Shown here one piece after another: positions 1-11,310 of a stretch of 64,000 nucleotides of DNA. The DNA is from Bolinopsis microptera (taxonomy: Eukaryota > Ctenophora > Tentaculata > Lobata > Bolinopsidae), in the NCBI RefSeq assembly GCF_026151205.1, contig NC_087072.1:5070084-5134083 (forward strand), written 5' to 3'. The notes beneath the pieces were generated by a model, which saw nothing but the letters and a program-made list of their open reading frames with translations, was not told the origin of the DNA and searched no databases. Numbering within the stretch: the first letter of the stretch is position 1; each line of letters opens with the position of its first letter. Made by a program: the position numbers and the translations under genes.

Positions 1-1917
1 CAAACTGATCCTACTGGATCTTTGAGAGGGAGGTTGTTAGAGCTGTGGTCATCTGGTTTGGAGCGGAAGTATGTTAGTGGTGAACAGTCTAAGTGTGTGG
101 TTGGTTTGATTCAGAAGTCTGATCAGGACACTCTTTCACAGAGCACTTCAGATCTAGTCAAGCCCGATATTCCGTATGGTTACCCATTACTGAAAATTCA
201 CAAGCTGACTGAGACTGAAATTAGAGAGAAAAAGATTCCACCCAGTCGATTCGTGACTGATCTCTCTAGAGGAGTAACTGCAAGATCAGATAAGTTTGTT
301 GTTTGGAAGTGGTTGGGACCTCTTGCCAGAGATTACTGTATAGATCTTGTTAAAGATTCAACTGCAGCTCTCATAAAACTCGAGGAATTGGCAGCTTCCG
401 GACAAGTAGTCGATACTTGGATCAGCTTCAGTATTGATATTGTTTCTCTATACGATTCTCTGCAACATAGCTTGGTGATGTCAGCCTTAGATGATGCTAT
501 GGAGTTGTGTAGACCAGATTGGTCTGAGGAGTTCAGGACTTGGCTGAAGGGACTGATACAGCTTAGTTTTGATTCGGCAGTCTTGAAGAATGCAGACAAC
601 TGGTATGAGGTCGTTAACGGTGTACCCACTGGAGGTATCAATTCAGTGGATTGCGGTAACATTGCTTTGTTCTTTGTCCTAAAGAGTCTGGTTTACGACC
701 CGGTTGTTAGACCAGAGGAGCTCAAGAACCTTGATCGGTTTGTGGATGATATTTCGGGCCAAGGTATGTGGAGAGGTTCTATGATTGGTTTTGAAGAATG
801 GGTAGGGTCATTACGCAGTAAGATGGTTGATAACTATGGCTTAGATATTACATACGAAGTGAAACCAATCACGGAGTTCACTCAGTTCCTGGACATTCAG
901 TACAAGTTTGTTGGAGGGAGACTCACAACAGATCTGTTTAGGAAACCTACTGACGCCAACAGGTATCTTGAATTCTCAAGTTTCCATCCACGACATACCT
1001 TCCGGAGTATAGTCTTTTCACAGGCACTTCGATACAGAAGGATAATCAATGATGACGTCTTACTGGATGAGAGATTGGCAGAGCTTCAGTTGTTTTTTGA
1101 GCGGTCTTCATATCCTACTGATATGGTGAGAGAGGTCATCAGTGATGTCAGATCGATACCAAGAACTTTACAGTACAAGGCAAAGGATCAGGGTCCCCCT
1201 TCTTTCACACCATGGATTGTTACATTCGGTGCGGGCTATGAGGAAACCAAGGAAAAGGCTAAAGAGGCCAGTAACATCATCTCAAATAGCCGTACATGGA
1301 GCAGTGAGAACCCTGAGAGGATCCCTAAACTCCAAGTGGTGACCAGGCGAGCCCCTAACTTAAAGGACACTTTATTCAAGAGAAAGAAGCTTGCCTTAGG
1401 TTCAGAGTCAAGAACAACTGACCCATGCACCAAACCTGGTGAGAAGAAGAAAGGCAGACCCTGCCAAACTTGTCACCTTGTTAGTGGCAATTCCATGGTC
1501 TCCAATAATGGACACTCAGTCAGAACTCAAGGTGGTAACTGTAAGACACGCAACATTGTGTACGGCGCGACGTGCAAACTTTGTACTGTTAATAACTTAT
1601 ACGTGGGAAAAACAGTCACCAGCCTCAGCCAACGTGTGAATGGTCATCGCAGTAAATATTATGAGATTTTAGAGGCGAGTAGTAAGGGGAATGTTGAGAG
1701 CCACAGAGATTTTGATGACGAGAATGTTTTAGGAGCACATCTTTTTTCAGTTCATAATTTGAGGGAGAGATCTGATTTCAATGAAAGTTTCCATTTTGAT
1801 ATTTTGTGTTCTACATCCCCAGATAATATTAGAAAGTCAGAACAGTTTTATATTAACAAATTGAAGACACTTTATCCGTTTGGCCTGAACAATGTGAATT
1901 CCGTTTCTGGAAGCTAA
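1..1917 (+). CDS. Penelope-like retroelement ORF, RT plus GIY-YIG endonuclease (5' end outside window)
   Basis: Reverse transcriptase and endonuclease of a Penelope-like element, which copies its RNA into chromosomal DNA. The frame is open to base 1, so the N-terminus lies outside the window; about 638 codons are visible. RT landmarks: YPLLKIHK near 183-206, motif A FSIDIVSLYDSL near 427-462, motif B GVPTGG near 619, catalytic FVDDI near 738-752, and the HPRHTF region near 985. A cysteine pair (PCQTC) leads into a C-terminal GIY-YIG nuclease with NIVYGATCKLC near 1552 and LYVGKT...R..GHRS to about 1650. The ORF ends in TAA at 1915-1917 and has no internal stop, so this copy may be young. The order RT then GIY-YIG, rather than an N-terminal AP endonuclease, separates it from LINEs. 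Confidence 0.93.
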   Translation, partial: QTDPTGSLRGRLLELWSSGLERKYVSGEQSKCVVGLIQKSDQDTLSQSTSDLVKPDIPYGYPLLKIHKLTETEIREKKIPPSRFVTDLSRGVTARSDKFVVWKWLGPLARDYCIDLVKDSTAALIKLEELAASGQVVDTWISFSIDIVSLYDSLQHSLVMSALDDAMELCRPDWSEEFRTWLKGLIQLSFDSAVLKNADNWYEVVNGVPTGGINSVDCGNIALFFVLKSLVYDPVVRPEELKNLDRFVDDISGQGMWRGSMIGFEEWVGSLRSKMVDNYGLDITYEVKPITEFTQFLDIQYKFVGGRLTTDLFRKPTDANRYLEFSSFHPRHTFRSIVFSQALRYRRIINDDVLLDERLAELQLFFERSSYPTDMVREVISDVRSIPRTLQYKAKDQGPPSFTPWIVTFGAGYEETKEKAKEASNIISNSRTWSSENPERIPKLQVVTRRAPNLKDTLFKRKKLALGSESRTTDPCTKPGEKKKGRPCQTCHLVSGNSMVSNNGHSVRTQGGNCKTRNIVYGATCKLCTVNNLYVGKTVTSLSQRVNGHRSKYYEILEASSKGNVESHRDFDDENVLGAHLFSVHNLRERSDFNESFHFDILCSTSPDNIRKSEQFYINKLKTLYPFGLNNVNSVSGS

Positions 1918-4900
1918 TTTTTCATGGTGTCCCGAATTTTATTTTTGAATCGTTCATTTTTTGTTTATATATTCAGTCTATCAATTTTTGAATTGCGTCT
2001 TTTTATTTTTATTTAATGAACTACTGCAGACTCCACATTATTATAGTATATGCCATTAATTTTGTTCCGATTTTAAACTATTCCATTTTGACGAGATGCT
2101 AAATTAATTTTTTGAGACTTTACTACATTTTTGATGGGAATTTTTGACATTTTTATATATACTAACCATTGATATTCTCAGATTATGTGACTGATTAAAT
2201 GCTGAAGATAAAAGAAATATATTCATTTTGCTAAGATTATGTTTGCGTTTCATTGCTCAACAGCTGTTCAAAGGATCAAATTTAAGGTGACCTCTTATAC
2301 CCTTTCATTCCAAGAACTACGAATGAATTCAAATGGCGAGTTGGTTCACATTTTACGGCCTCATTTCGATCACATGTCGACAGAAAAAAAAGTATTTACA
2401 AAAATGTACATACAGTCTTATGTTCATTGCTAATTTCTAAACAAAAGAAACAATCAAATTAAATAAAAAACAACAATCAACACATGAGATAAATGTAGAA
2501 CTCGATTTAAAAACTTTCTAAGGAAATCGTACATCTCTACTGGTGTTTAGTATAAGTAACACCCCATGGAGTGATTGCAGTCACCAGAGTCGTATCTTGA
2601 TCTCATACTACAACCAATGACCAGGTACAGGACTTGTAGTTATATATTATGGTTGGTACTCTGCGGCACCGAACAGAAGGGGATTGGAGGGGGGGGGTGT
2701 CAATTAGTTGCATTTTAGTCTTGGTTAGGAACGTAAACTATTATAGTTGCCTTCAGAAAAATGCCCCCCTCCCATGCGGCACAGGAAACAACTCATTGAA
2801 CGGTTATCACATGTCTTCACTGTGCAACTGGAAAAGGAGCTCATAACACCATTACTTTAACTAAATTAATCTAACTATGGGGTCGACTGGTGACTTGTAA
2901 TCTCACACGAAAAGATTAAAACGCTTTAAATTTTAGGAGGTGAGTTGAGTTTTACAGTGGTGTTATGCTCATGCAACTTAAACAGTAAAAATTTCAATCA
3001 GAAGAGCAATTAGAAATAAACAACATGGAATAATTTGTAAATAGGCGACAAAGATTAACATTCTACGGTTTATGTGTACCACGTTATTATTTCCACTAAC
3101 GTATCACGTATGTCATATAATTGTTATAATAAGTGGGATGCAAAGGCGATTTAAGACTATTGGACTAAAGTCACGACGAAATACCATTCAATTTAATGAA
3201 ACTGTCTCGATTTAACCACAGCGAGATTTACTCAAAAGATGATTCAATTTAATTGGAAAACAATATCATAGAAAGGATGACCTAGCTTCATAGGTTACGG
3301 AGACACCAAAACTTTTTGTCGGATTGTTAAATAGTATACTTTCAGGATCGCTGATCGTATATAGAGCTAATAATATTATTAGTAAGAGTGGAGTTATGCA
3401 GATATGTTTTACTTAAAGTTAAAGACAATACAAATAACTTGAGGAATGGTACTTGTTCAACTTGTCTTTTGCTGCGCTTGGCTACTTTTCCAGTTTACCC
3501 GGAACTTAATTACCAATATTTACAGTAATAATAACCAGCCATAGTCCATGGAAAGTTTGAACTCTATATTTTCCAAATAAAGTGCCCCCTAAACGGAGTA
3601 AGTTAATAGCGGAAATGTTCTGCAATAACATTCACTAGAACCAAAGATAGTTGTGTTTTTATCTTGATTCTTCTGAAACAATTGAAATGGTATGTGGAAT
3701 AGCAACAGAAAGTGAACGAAAAGATAGTGAAATACGTATCAAACAACACTTTTAAAAACTGCTAAAGAATGGAAGTGCAATCCTGTGCGGTAAGGAGATG
3801 GTTGTGAATAGTGAAAGGCAAAAGAATCAGACAAAACAAATTGCAATGTTCGAGCATTTTTGATACTAGAAACAAATATCGTTATGTTCTTAACAAACAA
3901 TTGTGGTGGTGTGGTTGTGCGTGGGATGATTACTTGTGCAAATGGAAACTTGTTCAGGCATGCTAGCACTGATTCCAATCATTGTAGCAAAAATATGAAG
4001 TTAACGTGATTGTACTGGCAAATAATCTAACTACGATTGGATGATTAAAACTAATTGTGACACTACAAATCTATTAAATTTATTGAGGACGTTACAGAAG
4101 AAATTGATTTAATGCAGATTGCAGTCCGAGAAGTCCTATCTCTCCTCGCGTCCTGAAATGGCATTTCTGAGAAACACCATCTTAAGACGCGAGGAGAAAC
4201 GGTTTCTCTTGTCTCATATATTTCAACGAAATACTATTACTAACTTAGATTATGTAATTAAAATTTGATAGTTGTAATTTTCTTCGAAAATTATTCGCTT
4301 TTAAAAAGAAACAAAAATATAGTGATATTACCCGATATTACCTATTGATTTGCGTAGAAACCTGAAACTCAGCCCCATGAGGTCAGAGGAAACGCAAAAA
4401 TTTACCATATTTCAATTTATTGCCCTTAAATTATTCAACAAGCAAGTTATGAATAAGATAAATTCTATTTCTCATAGGGTTATATTCGAGCTGGGGTTAC
4501 CCAAAACTCAAAGGCGGATGTAACATGAAAATAAAATAAAACAAATTCATAGGTCTCATACGTTGAATGTTTTTGAGTTGCAGGTCATTGGCAAAAAAAG
4601 CTGGAGTTTGTACATTGTGTACTAAAGTAGAACTGGCGAAACTGTTCATTCACTCAATCTGATCTCCTCCTCAAAATAATTCGGACTTGCACTTTTCTCA
4701 AATCAAGTTCGTCCAACAACCAGTTACCAGAACTAAATAGAAACTGAACAAAGATCAAGCAACAGCCAAAACTGCAAAGCATCTAGTTATCTGCAGTCTG
4801 CAGGCCAAACCATCAGTTAAAACTTGAACTTATCATTTGCCCGCTTAGTATCAGTACTAAAGCTAACGACTCCAGTAAGTTACTATACTAATTAACAGTT

Positions 4901-5843
4901 TAAACGATTTTAGAAATTAGAGAACTCTTTTAGTATCCAAACTGGTTCCCCTCATTGAGCTGCATTTTGGAATAATGAGTATTATACTTATACTTACAGT
5001 TAGGAGTAGGCATGCAACATGTCTAACAAACTAATTAAGTTCTCCGCTTTTGGGTTTATTTTGTGAAGTGATAAGAAATAAAAGTTCAAACTGTTCATAA
5101 AACGACCCATTATAATTTAAGAATAAGGTTGTTATAGGAACAGGAAAATAAAATGTTAAATTTGACGGCCTCATGTGGTTTAGCGACAAGATTGTGTTAT
5201 ATGTGTAAATCACATCACGCCCTCGACCCTAATAGATTTGTTTTGTGCTATTACAAACATTCGGGATATTAGATGATTCAGAAAATGGGTTGAGTAATGA
5301 GTCTTGACAGGAAAAAGTCATGAAATCACTACAAATCGTAGAATTTCATAACTCCTCCGTTATTTATAATCGGGGCGGGAGGTTTTTGGCCAGAAGTCAC
5401 CGGTTTAATAAAAACGGAAAATCTTAAAATGTAGGCCATTTCAAAGTGGACAAAGTTCGGCTTTGATGCAGTATATATAATTCTCCTATTTATATGTGAT
5501 AGCTAACTAAGAGTAATTATGATGGTTAACTTATAAATTAAAAGCCAGACATATTATATGATACCTATGAGTATAAATTATTCATTTCTTAGTCCTACAA
5601 TTCAAACGAAATGATTTACATTTCAAAGCGATTCTTAAAACTCAAAACTAACCTCTTCAAACTTACCAAAGTTTTTAATTTTGAATTCTGTTAGTTAATT
5701 ATTGCAGTGTGCGTAAAATAAATAAGCCTAATTTGTAGATACCTTTCTCAAAATTATCTTTTGAAAACCCAAAAACTCGATCACCAAATCACTGGATTAT
5801 TACTATTAGTTATTACAAACAAACACAAAACACAAAACACACA
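1918..5843. other. Gene-free AT-rich stretch
   Basis: I see no supported exon here. The few ORFs are 60-80 codons, have biased composition and lack convincing splice sites. The first few hundred bases after 1917 may be the 3' UTR of the Penelope-like element. The only structure I recognise is one copy of a dispersed repeat near 4041-4170. Confidence 0.6.
4041..4170 (+). repeat. Dispersed repeat, copy 1 (inverted partner near 59.8 kb)
   Basis: This segment matches the reverse complement of 59770-59885. Shared blocks include CACTACAAATCTATTA, ATTGAGGACGTTACAGAAG and AATTGATTTAATG, in the same order and spacing with scattered differences. Neither copy has a recognisable ORF, so this is probably a non-autonomous element; its ends are not resolved. 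Confidence 0.7.
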
Positions 5844-5863
5844 TAGCTGATGGGGGGGGGGGG

Positions 5864-5970
5864 CCAATGGCATAAAATGGCATAAAATGGCATAAAATGG
5901 AGACTTTTTCTATGGAGAAAATGGAAAAACCCATGAGTAATTCTCCATTTTCTCCATTTTATGCCATGAA
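5864..5970 (+). repeat. Foldback unit, left copy
   Basis: Three tandem GGCATAAAAT units are followed, about 60 bp on, by their reverse complement (CTCCATTTTATGCCA), so the unit can form a hairpin. A near-identical copy at 9029-9132 forms the other end of the composite insertion. Confidence 0.8.
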
Positions 5971-6229
5971 TTTTGTCTTCGAAATTTCATCTTTAACACC
6001 ATTTAACACCTAAATTGGACATCCTAACATGTTTATTTATGCTTACTAGGGGCGTAACAAGCTTATGAAAGCTCATAGTAGGCTACTAGATGCTTATACT
6101 AGGTTAGTAGAGGCACACTTCAGGCAAACTCATAATTACTCAAGCCTAGTGTAAAGTTATTTCTACAGGCTACAGCAGGAGTGAGTAATAGGGTAGAGTA
6201 ATAGGCACTGAGAAGTGAGACCTACATCC

Positions 6230-6950
6230 TCGACAGTCGAAACAAGCTCGCACTGCAAAGGGGAGGCCTGCCTTTCGAGATCGCATTACCCGGGGGAAGC
6301 CTCGAGTCCAAATTCGTGTATCGAGGGGTAGGTGCAGACTTCGATAAACCGAAAAACCAAAAAAATATTTTCGGCTAATAATGAAGAGGGTAGCATGAAA
6401 CGTGGAGAAAAGTGGTTTTTAGAAAAACTTTGAAAAATTTTGACTTAGAAAATTTTCGGCCCGAGTCATTCTCGATACGTACCTCTCGTATCGAGAGCTC
6501 CCGATTCCGAGCTCGTGTCGCAAAGGGGAGGCCTGCCTTCCGAGATCGCATTACCAGGGGGAAGCCTCGAGTCCAAAATTGTGTATCGAGGGGTAACTTT
6601 CTAAGTTAAAATTTTTCAAAGTTTTTCTGAAAAACACTTTTCTCCACGTTTCATGTTATTGTTACCTTGTTCATTATAAGCCGAAAATATTTTTTCGGTC
6701 AAAATTTTTAAAATTTTTTCTGAAAACCGCTTTTCTACACGTTTCATGCTACCCTGTTCATCATTTGCCAAACATATTTTTTCGGTTTTTCTAAGTCCAC
6801 ACCTTCCCCTCGATACACAATTTTGGACTCGAGGTAATGCGATCTCGGAAGGCAGGCCTCCCCTTTGCAACACGAGCTCGGAATCGGGAGCCCTCGATAC
6901 GGGAGGTACGTATCGAAAATGACTCGGACCGAACATTTTCTAAGTCAACA
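6230..6950. repeat. GC-rich repeat units, two direct and one inverted
   Basis: A block containing AAAGGGGAGGCCTGCCTT and CTCGAGTCCAAA...GTATCGAGGGG occurs near 6255-6332 and 6518-6594, and inverted near 6803-6880. A linking segment with TTTTTCAAAGTTTTTCTGAAAA also recurs in both orientations. ORFs through these units are repeat-derived. The same linker reappears just right of the nested LINE (8910 onward), showing that the LINE split one unit. Confidence 0.75.
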
Positions 6951-8909
6951 TAAATAAATAAATAAATAAATAAAGTCAATTTTTACAGCACAGCAATATA
7001 TATATCTAAATATCAGATCCTCTGTAATCATAATGTATAAAAAGGAGCTTTTCTCTGTGCTGAAGGATGAATCAAGGCAGATCATGGTTCTGTTAGCAGG
7101 CCACCCTAGTTATGGACAATACATATATATAAAATAATTAAATTATAATTTTAAAATTGTGTCAAGATTGAACTAAAACATAACTCAGGGTAAAATAGAC
7201 GTATTCCCTTCGTCAAATTAACTATTTACAATACTAAACTTAAACAAACTCCGGGTAAAATAAACGTAATCCCTTTGTCAAACTTGCTATTTACAATAAG
7301 TTAATAAATTAATACGGTTGAAAATTATTTCATATTCAATAACAATGTAGCATCAATATAATTGATACAAATGAGGAGCATACATAGCAGTGAGAATTGC
7401 ACATAACAGGAGGACTGGAGGTATGGAGCAATAATGATTGACAGTGCACCTTTCCACTGATGTTCCTAATTTCCTGTAATAGCTTAATAGGCATGGAAAT
7501 ACTTTGATTGCAGGGGATAGATTGGATTCACTTATGTACTGAGATAACTTAACCGAAATAACATAACTGCCTAGATACATTGGCTAGTGTTGGGTGGGAT
7601 CATGAATTTATCGTAAGAGTTGTCCCCTTGGTAATTCTCATCAGTTAGCACCATATTCATAAGAGTTTCTTTGTATAACTTAGAAAATTTCTTAACGTCG
7701 TCACACTCTCTAAGGGACTTTGGTAATATGTTCCAGGCCTTAGTTCCTAGATAGTTAAACTCCTTGTGAGATCTTGATTTAGGAGTATAAAGATTGCAGT
7801 TTTCTGCCTCACGTGATCCACCAGAAATATACGAGAATTTCCCGATAAAATGCTTTGGACATGTTTCATTGATTATACGGTACATATATGAGCTAAGATG
7901 AACCTGTCGTCTCAAATGGAGAGGAAGCCATCCCATATTTTTGTATACATTAACCGACCTCTCTCTGATGTTTACATCTAGGGCTATTTTAGCAACCTTT
8001 TTGTACATGATATCTAACTCTCCTAGTCGTTTTTTATATGTTCTTGACCAGATGGTGTCTAAGTAGTCAAAATGTGGCAACATAAGTGCATTAGCAAACA
8101 TCTTCCTGAACTTAAGAGGGAGAAGTTTTTTTGATCTATACATAGCACCAATTCTTTTCGATATCTTTTTCTTAATGTTATCAATATGTTCATTAAATGT
8201 CAATCTGCTGTCAACTATAAGTCCAAGGTACTTATGGGATTTAGTTTCACAGATTACCAAAGTAAGGTCATCACAAATTTCAACAAGGATGGCATCAAGG
8301 TTAGGCTTAGAGTCAAGGATCATTAGTTTTGTTTTTTCATTATTCAGGGATAGTTTATTAGCCTGAAGCCATCTGATAACTAATTTCAACTCTTGTTTGA
8401 TGTTACCATAGTTTCCTCTAGATATATTGTCAAAATATAATGCACCGTCATCAGCAAATAGATAAGGTTTAGAAAATAGGCATGCATTAGGCAGGTCATT
8501 GATAAAAATGCTGAATAGAATTGGTCCTAATATACTTCCTTGAGGCACTCCAGAGTTCAATGAATGTAAACTGCTTATCCTACTCCCAACTCTAGTTTGC
8601 TGTAATCTATCTGTGAGGAAGCTCCTAAACCAGCTCAATGCAGTATCTTTTATTCCATAATGCTTCAGCTTTTGAATGAGAATATCATGGTTAACAGTAT
8701 CAAATGCCTTTCTGATGTCCAGGAAGATAATTGCAGGATGCTTGGCACTGTTCTTAGCAGTAAATATACGATCAAACAGATCTAACATGAGATAAGTTGT
8801 AGAGTGATCTTTACGGAAACCATATTGATGCTCTGAAAGTATTCCCTTTTCATCAAGATATTGAGTCAGTTGGGAGTTCACACAAAATTCGATGCACTTT
8901 CCAAGATTT
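6951..8909 (-). mobile_element. 5'-truncated LINE nested in the composite insertion
   Basis: On the minus strand the element runs from about 8909 (truncated 5' end) to a TTTA microsatellite tail at about 6951-6974. The sequence around it is a single repeat unit cut in two: CTAAGTCAA on the left and ATTTTTCAAAG on the right are contiguous in the intact copy at 6603-6623. This defines the insertion site. I see no convincing target-site duplication. About 600 bp between the RT ORF and the tail would be 3' UTR. Confidence 0.75.
7571..8909 (-). CDS. LINE reverse transcriptase (N-terminally truncated)
   Basis: This is the reverse transcriptase part of a non-LTR retrotransposon. Motifs in order: IIFLDIRKAFDTVNHD (motif A), SGVPQGSILGPILFSIFI (motif B), and FADD (motif C, where many LINEs have YADD), then the thumb-like region KSHKYLGL..D. 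The frame is open for about 445 codons to the stop at 7571. There is no AP-endonuclease domain, because the copy is truncated within the RT N-terminus. The first codons of the longer open frame (to 8932) come from the host repeat, not the LINE. It resembles the Jockey/CR1/L2 group; I cannot assign the clade more finely. It probably cannot move by itself. Confidence 0.9.
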
Positions 8910-9028
8910 TTCAAAGTTTTTCTGAAAACCACTTTTCTCCATGTTTCATGATACCCTGTCCATTATTGACCAAAAATATCATTTTTAAAAAATAATTTTT
9001 CTCGAAATTCTAAATTTTTCAGGTTTTC

Positions 9029-9132
9029 AATGGCATAAAATGGCATAAAATGGCATAAAATGGAGACTATTTCTATGGAGAAAATGGAAAAACCTATGAG
9101 TAATTCTCCATTTTCTCCATTTATGCCATTGG
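9029..9132 (+). repeat. Foldback unit, right copy
   Basis: Second copy of the GGCATAAAAT-based hairpin unit found at 5864-5970, in the same orientation, and followed by the C run that ends the composite insertion. Confidence 0.8.
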
Positions 9133-9154
9133 CCCCCCCCCCCCCCTAGCTGAT

Positions 9155-9610
9155 AGTCCCCTAGCTGTCTTCTAAACTCCTCAGCTTCACATCTTGGAGC
9201 TGGAGAAGGGGAACACAGTTTTAGCTCTTCTAGCAGCGTTGAGGTCGTGCCTCTCGTTGACAATGGAGGTCTGGAGGTTGAGGTGAGTGGTGGCGGATGT
9301 GAAGTTCGTGTTGGATCCTCTCAATTGGCGTTCTGAAGTATTGTAAGCTGGTTTAAATTGGGCATTGATATGGGCGAAAAGTCGGCGAAACGTCATTCCA
9401 GGCTCTTGTAATTGGTTTATTGCATTATTTGCAATTAATGTTAATTATCGAGTTATCATTGGTAGATATATCATATAATGATGTGTAATTGATATGTTAA
9501 TACGGGGAAATTTCGTCTGCAAACGGAAAATGAAAGCCAGTGACGACCCTTGTAGTTCAATTCAGTATAGACATAGTCACGAAGTCTAAAAGAAGTATAA
9601 TTTTGTATTA
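9155..9610. other. Spacer with no supported gene
   Basis: Minus-strand ORFs of 69-78 codons cover part of this stretch but lack recognisable domains or splice sites. A GCGAAACGT motif near 9382 resembles motifs seen in Penelope-type repeats, but there is no further support. Confidence 0.4.
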
Positions 9611-11261
9611 CGGGTATATGGCCCCCAGAATATAGGTCGTTTTTTGAGCACTTAGAAACAGGTGTTAAAACTACTTCTAAGCATGTTTAGGGCTGTAAAT
9701 ATGTACATAATAACCCTTTAAATGTTTCTTGGGTAGTTGAAAATAATTATTAGGTTTTTAAGTGTACTTTTTTTTCACCTGTAAAAATACCATTTTTTAA
9801 CAGGGCCCCCAGAATATAGGTCCAAACATCTGTTCCTAAGTTGTTCTAAAATTGTCACAGACAGTTATATGCAGTCAGAATATGTTGCTGAGACTGTATT
9901 GATGATGCCAATGGCTCCAGATACTAAATTGAAATGGTTTAGAGTATACTTAATAGCAAAAAATCAAAAACTACGGCCCCCAGAATATAGGTATGCAAAA
10001 ATCGTCCTCAAATACTCCACTTTCATACATTTTGATGATGCCATCTCTTCAGCATATGTTCTTTAACTGTTTCTCATCACTACCCCACATTCCTTAATGC
10101 TCGGGGTGACAGAGAAAATGCAGAATCTTGGTCGCTATTTTTTTTTTAAAACCTATATTCTGGGGGCCATATACCCGTGATGAGTAAAATCTTTAATTTT
10201 ACTTGTTTAAAAGCTTTCATGCACTCATTTAGTAGGGATCTTAACTAAATACTTAAATAAGATTGAAGGAGTGTCCCTAGATATGATTGAGGGGGGCTGT
10301 TTTTATCTGTATCAATACAATGTGCACCTCAATGACTGTAAATCAGACATTTTTGGCCGCCAAATTTTTTTAAAGGCCTAACTCAAAATTCTGTCCCAAA
10401 ACTTAAGGTCATGAGACAATTCTACGTTGATTCTGAAAATTTCATGTGAAAATATTGAAACCCTATTGAGTTCTATTGTTTTGAGCGAAGTCAGTTTGAG
10501 ATATGGGCGATTTTGTTCATTTTTTGCGATTATTTGAACACAGAATCCACAGTTAGGTAGATATTGAGCTGATAATCATAGAGAATGTGTAATATATGCT
10601 TACCTTCCATATAAAGTTGGTTTCATTCAAAAATATTGATATTTGACCAATTTATGGACCAAAATCGATCAAATTTGGTGCGTATGCCCAAATATGGGCA
10701 TATGGTTTTTGTTTTTATCCCATAACTCGGCCAATTTTTATCCAATTTTGATAAAACTTGATATGTGGGTTCAGGAGACTAGTAGCTACAAGTAGAGCAT
10801 CCCAAAGCATGGTTTTGGGCATGTTCAGGGTTTTTGACCAACCTATATTCTGGGGGTCGTATAGACCTATATTCTGGGGGCCCGTAAAATTGTGGTGGCC
10901 ATAACTTTTTTCCAAATTGTCAGTTTGCAGATGTCTCGATGAAAAGATAGCTTAAAATAATACTTATACTCATACCAGTAGTCTTAATGGCATGTGTTGG
11001 ACAGATTTTTGTCATGACAATTTTTCGCCATATTTACCCCTCTAGAAAATGACAACATCGTTTAAATCTTTCGCTGTCATGACCAAATATACCAAAATAC
11101 CTCATGTAGGTCCAAAATTTTTATCCAGAAACATAAGTTACATGTTTTACTCCAACCTAGCAGTAACAGATCCCATTAGTATCGCTTATCTTGGTTAGAA
11201 ATGTATCCACTAACATGACCTATATTTTGGGGGCCACCTATATTCTGGGGCCATATACCCG
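9611..11261. mobile_element. 1.65 kb inverted-repeat element built on CCCCCAGAATATAGGT
   Basis: The ends are inverse copies: CGGGTATATGGCCCCCAG from 9611, and ATTCTGGGGCCATATACCCG ending at 11261. TA flanks both ends (9609-9610 and 11262-11263), as for Tc1/mariner-type insertion. The 18-bp core GGCCCCCAGAATATAGGT occurs three times forward (near 9620, 9804, 9975) and five times reversed (near 10151, 10844, 10866, 11219, 11237). An internal near-perfect second right end stops at 10177. No transposase ORF is visible, so the element looks non-autonomous, possibly made of nested or rearranged copies. Confidence 0.7.
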
Positions 11262-11310
11262 TACAGCATTAAATTACAATTAATTGACTTAAAAAATGCT
11301 TCAGCTGTCC

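Larger units (their letters stand above)
5844..9154. mobile_element. 3.3 kb insertion with G/C-run termini and 8-bp target duplication
   Basis: TAGCTGAT occurs at 5844-5851 and again at 9147-9154. Between the copies the DNA begins with 12 G then CCAATGGCATAAAATGG (5852 onward) and ends with the inverse, CCATTTATGCCATTGG followed by 14 C (to 9146). The terminal inversion plus a perfect 8-bp direct repeat is the signature of a cut-and-paste DNA transposon. No transposase ORF is visible inside. The body holds GC-rich repeat units and a nested LINE. Each end also carries the same ~110-bp foldback unit, in direct orientation. An 8-bp duplication fits hAT, P or Merlin-like elements; the G-run start is unlike classical hAT (CAG/TAG) ends, so I leave the superfamily open. 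Confidence 0.8.

Noticed and set aside
6412-6979. Several 62-106 codon ORFs with VAKGRPAFRDRIT
   Set aside because: They all come from the GC-rich repeat units, change frame between copies and have no domain.
8909-8932. Start of the LINE protein at 8932
   Set aside because: The codon there is GTG inside host repeat sequence; the LINE begins near 8909 and is truncated.
9320-9400. Hammerhead ribozyme of a Penelope-type repeat (GAAAC near 9385)
   Set aside because: The needed CTGANGA core is absent at the right distance; only CTGAAGT is present.
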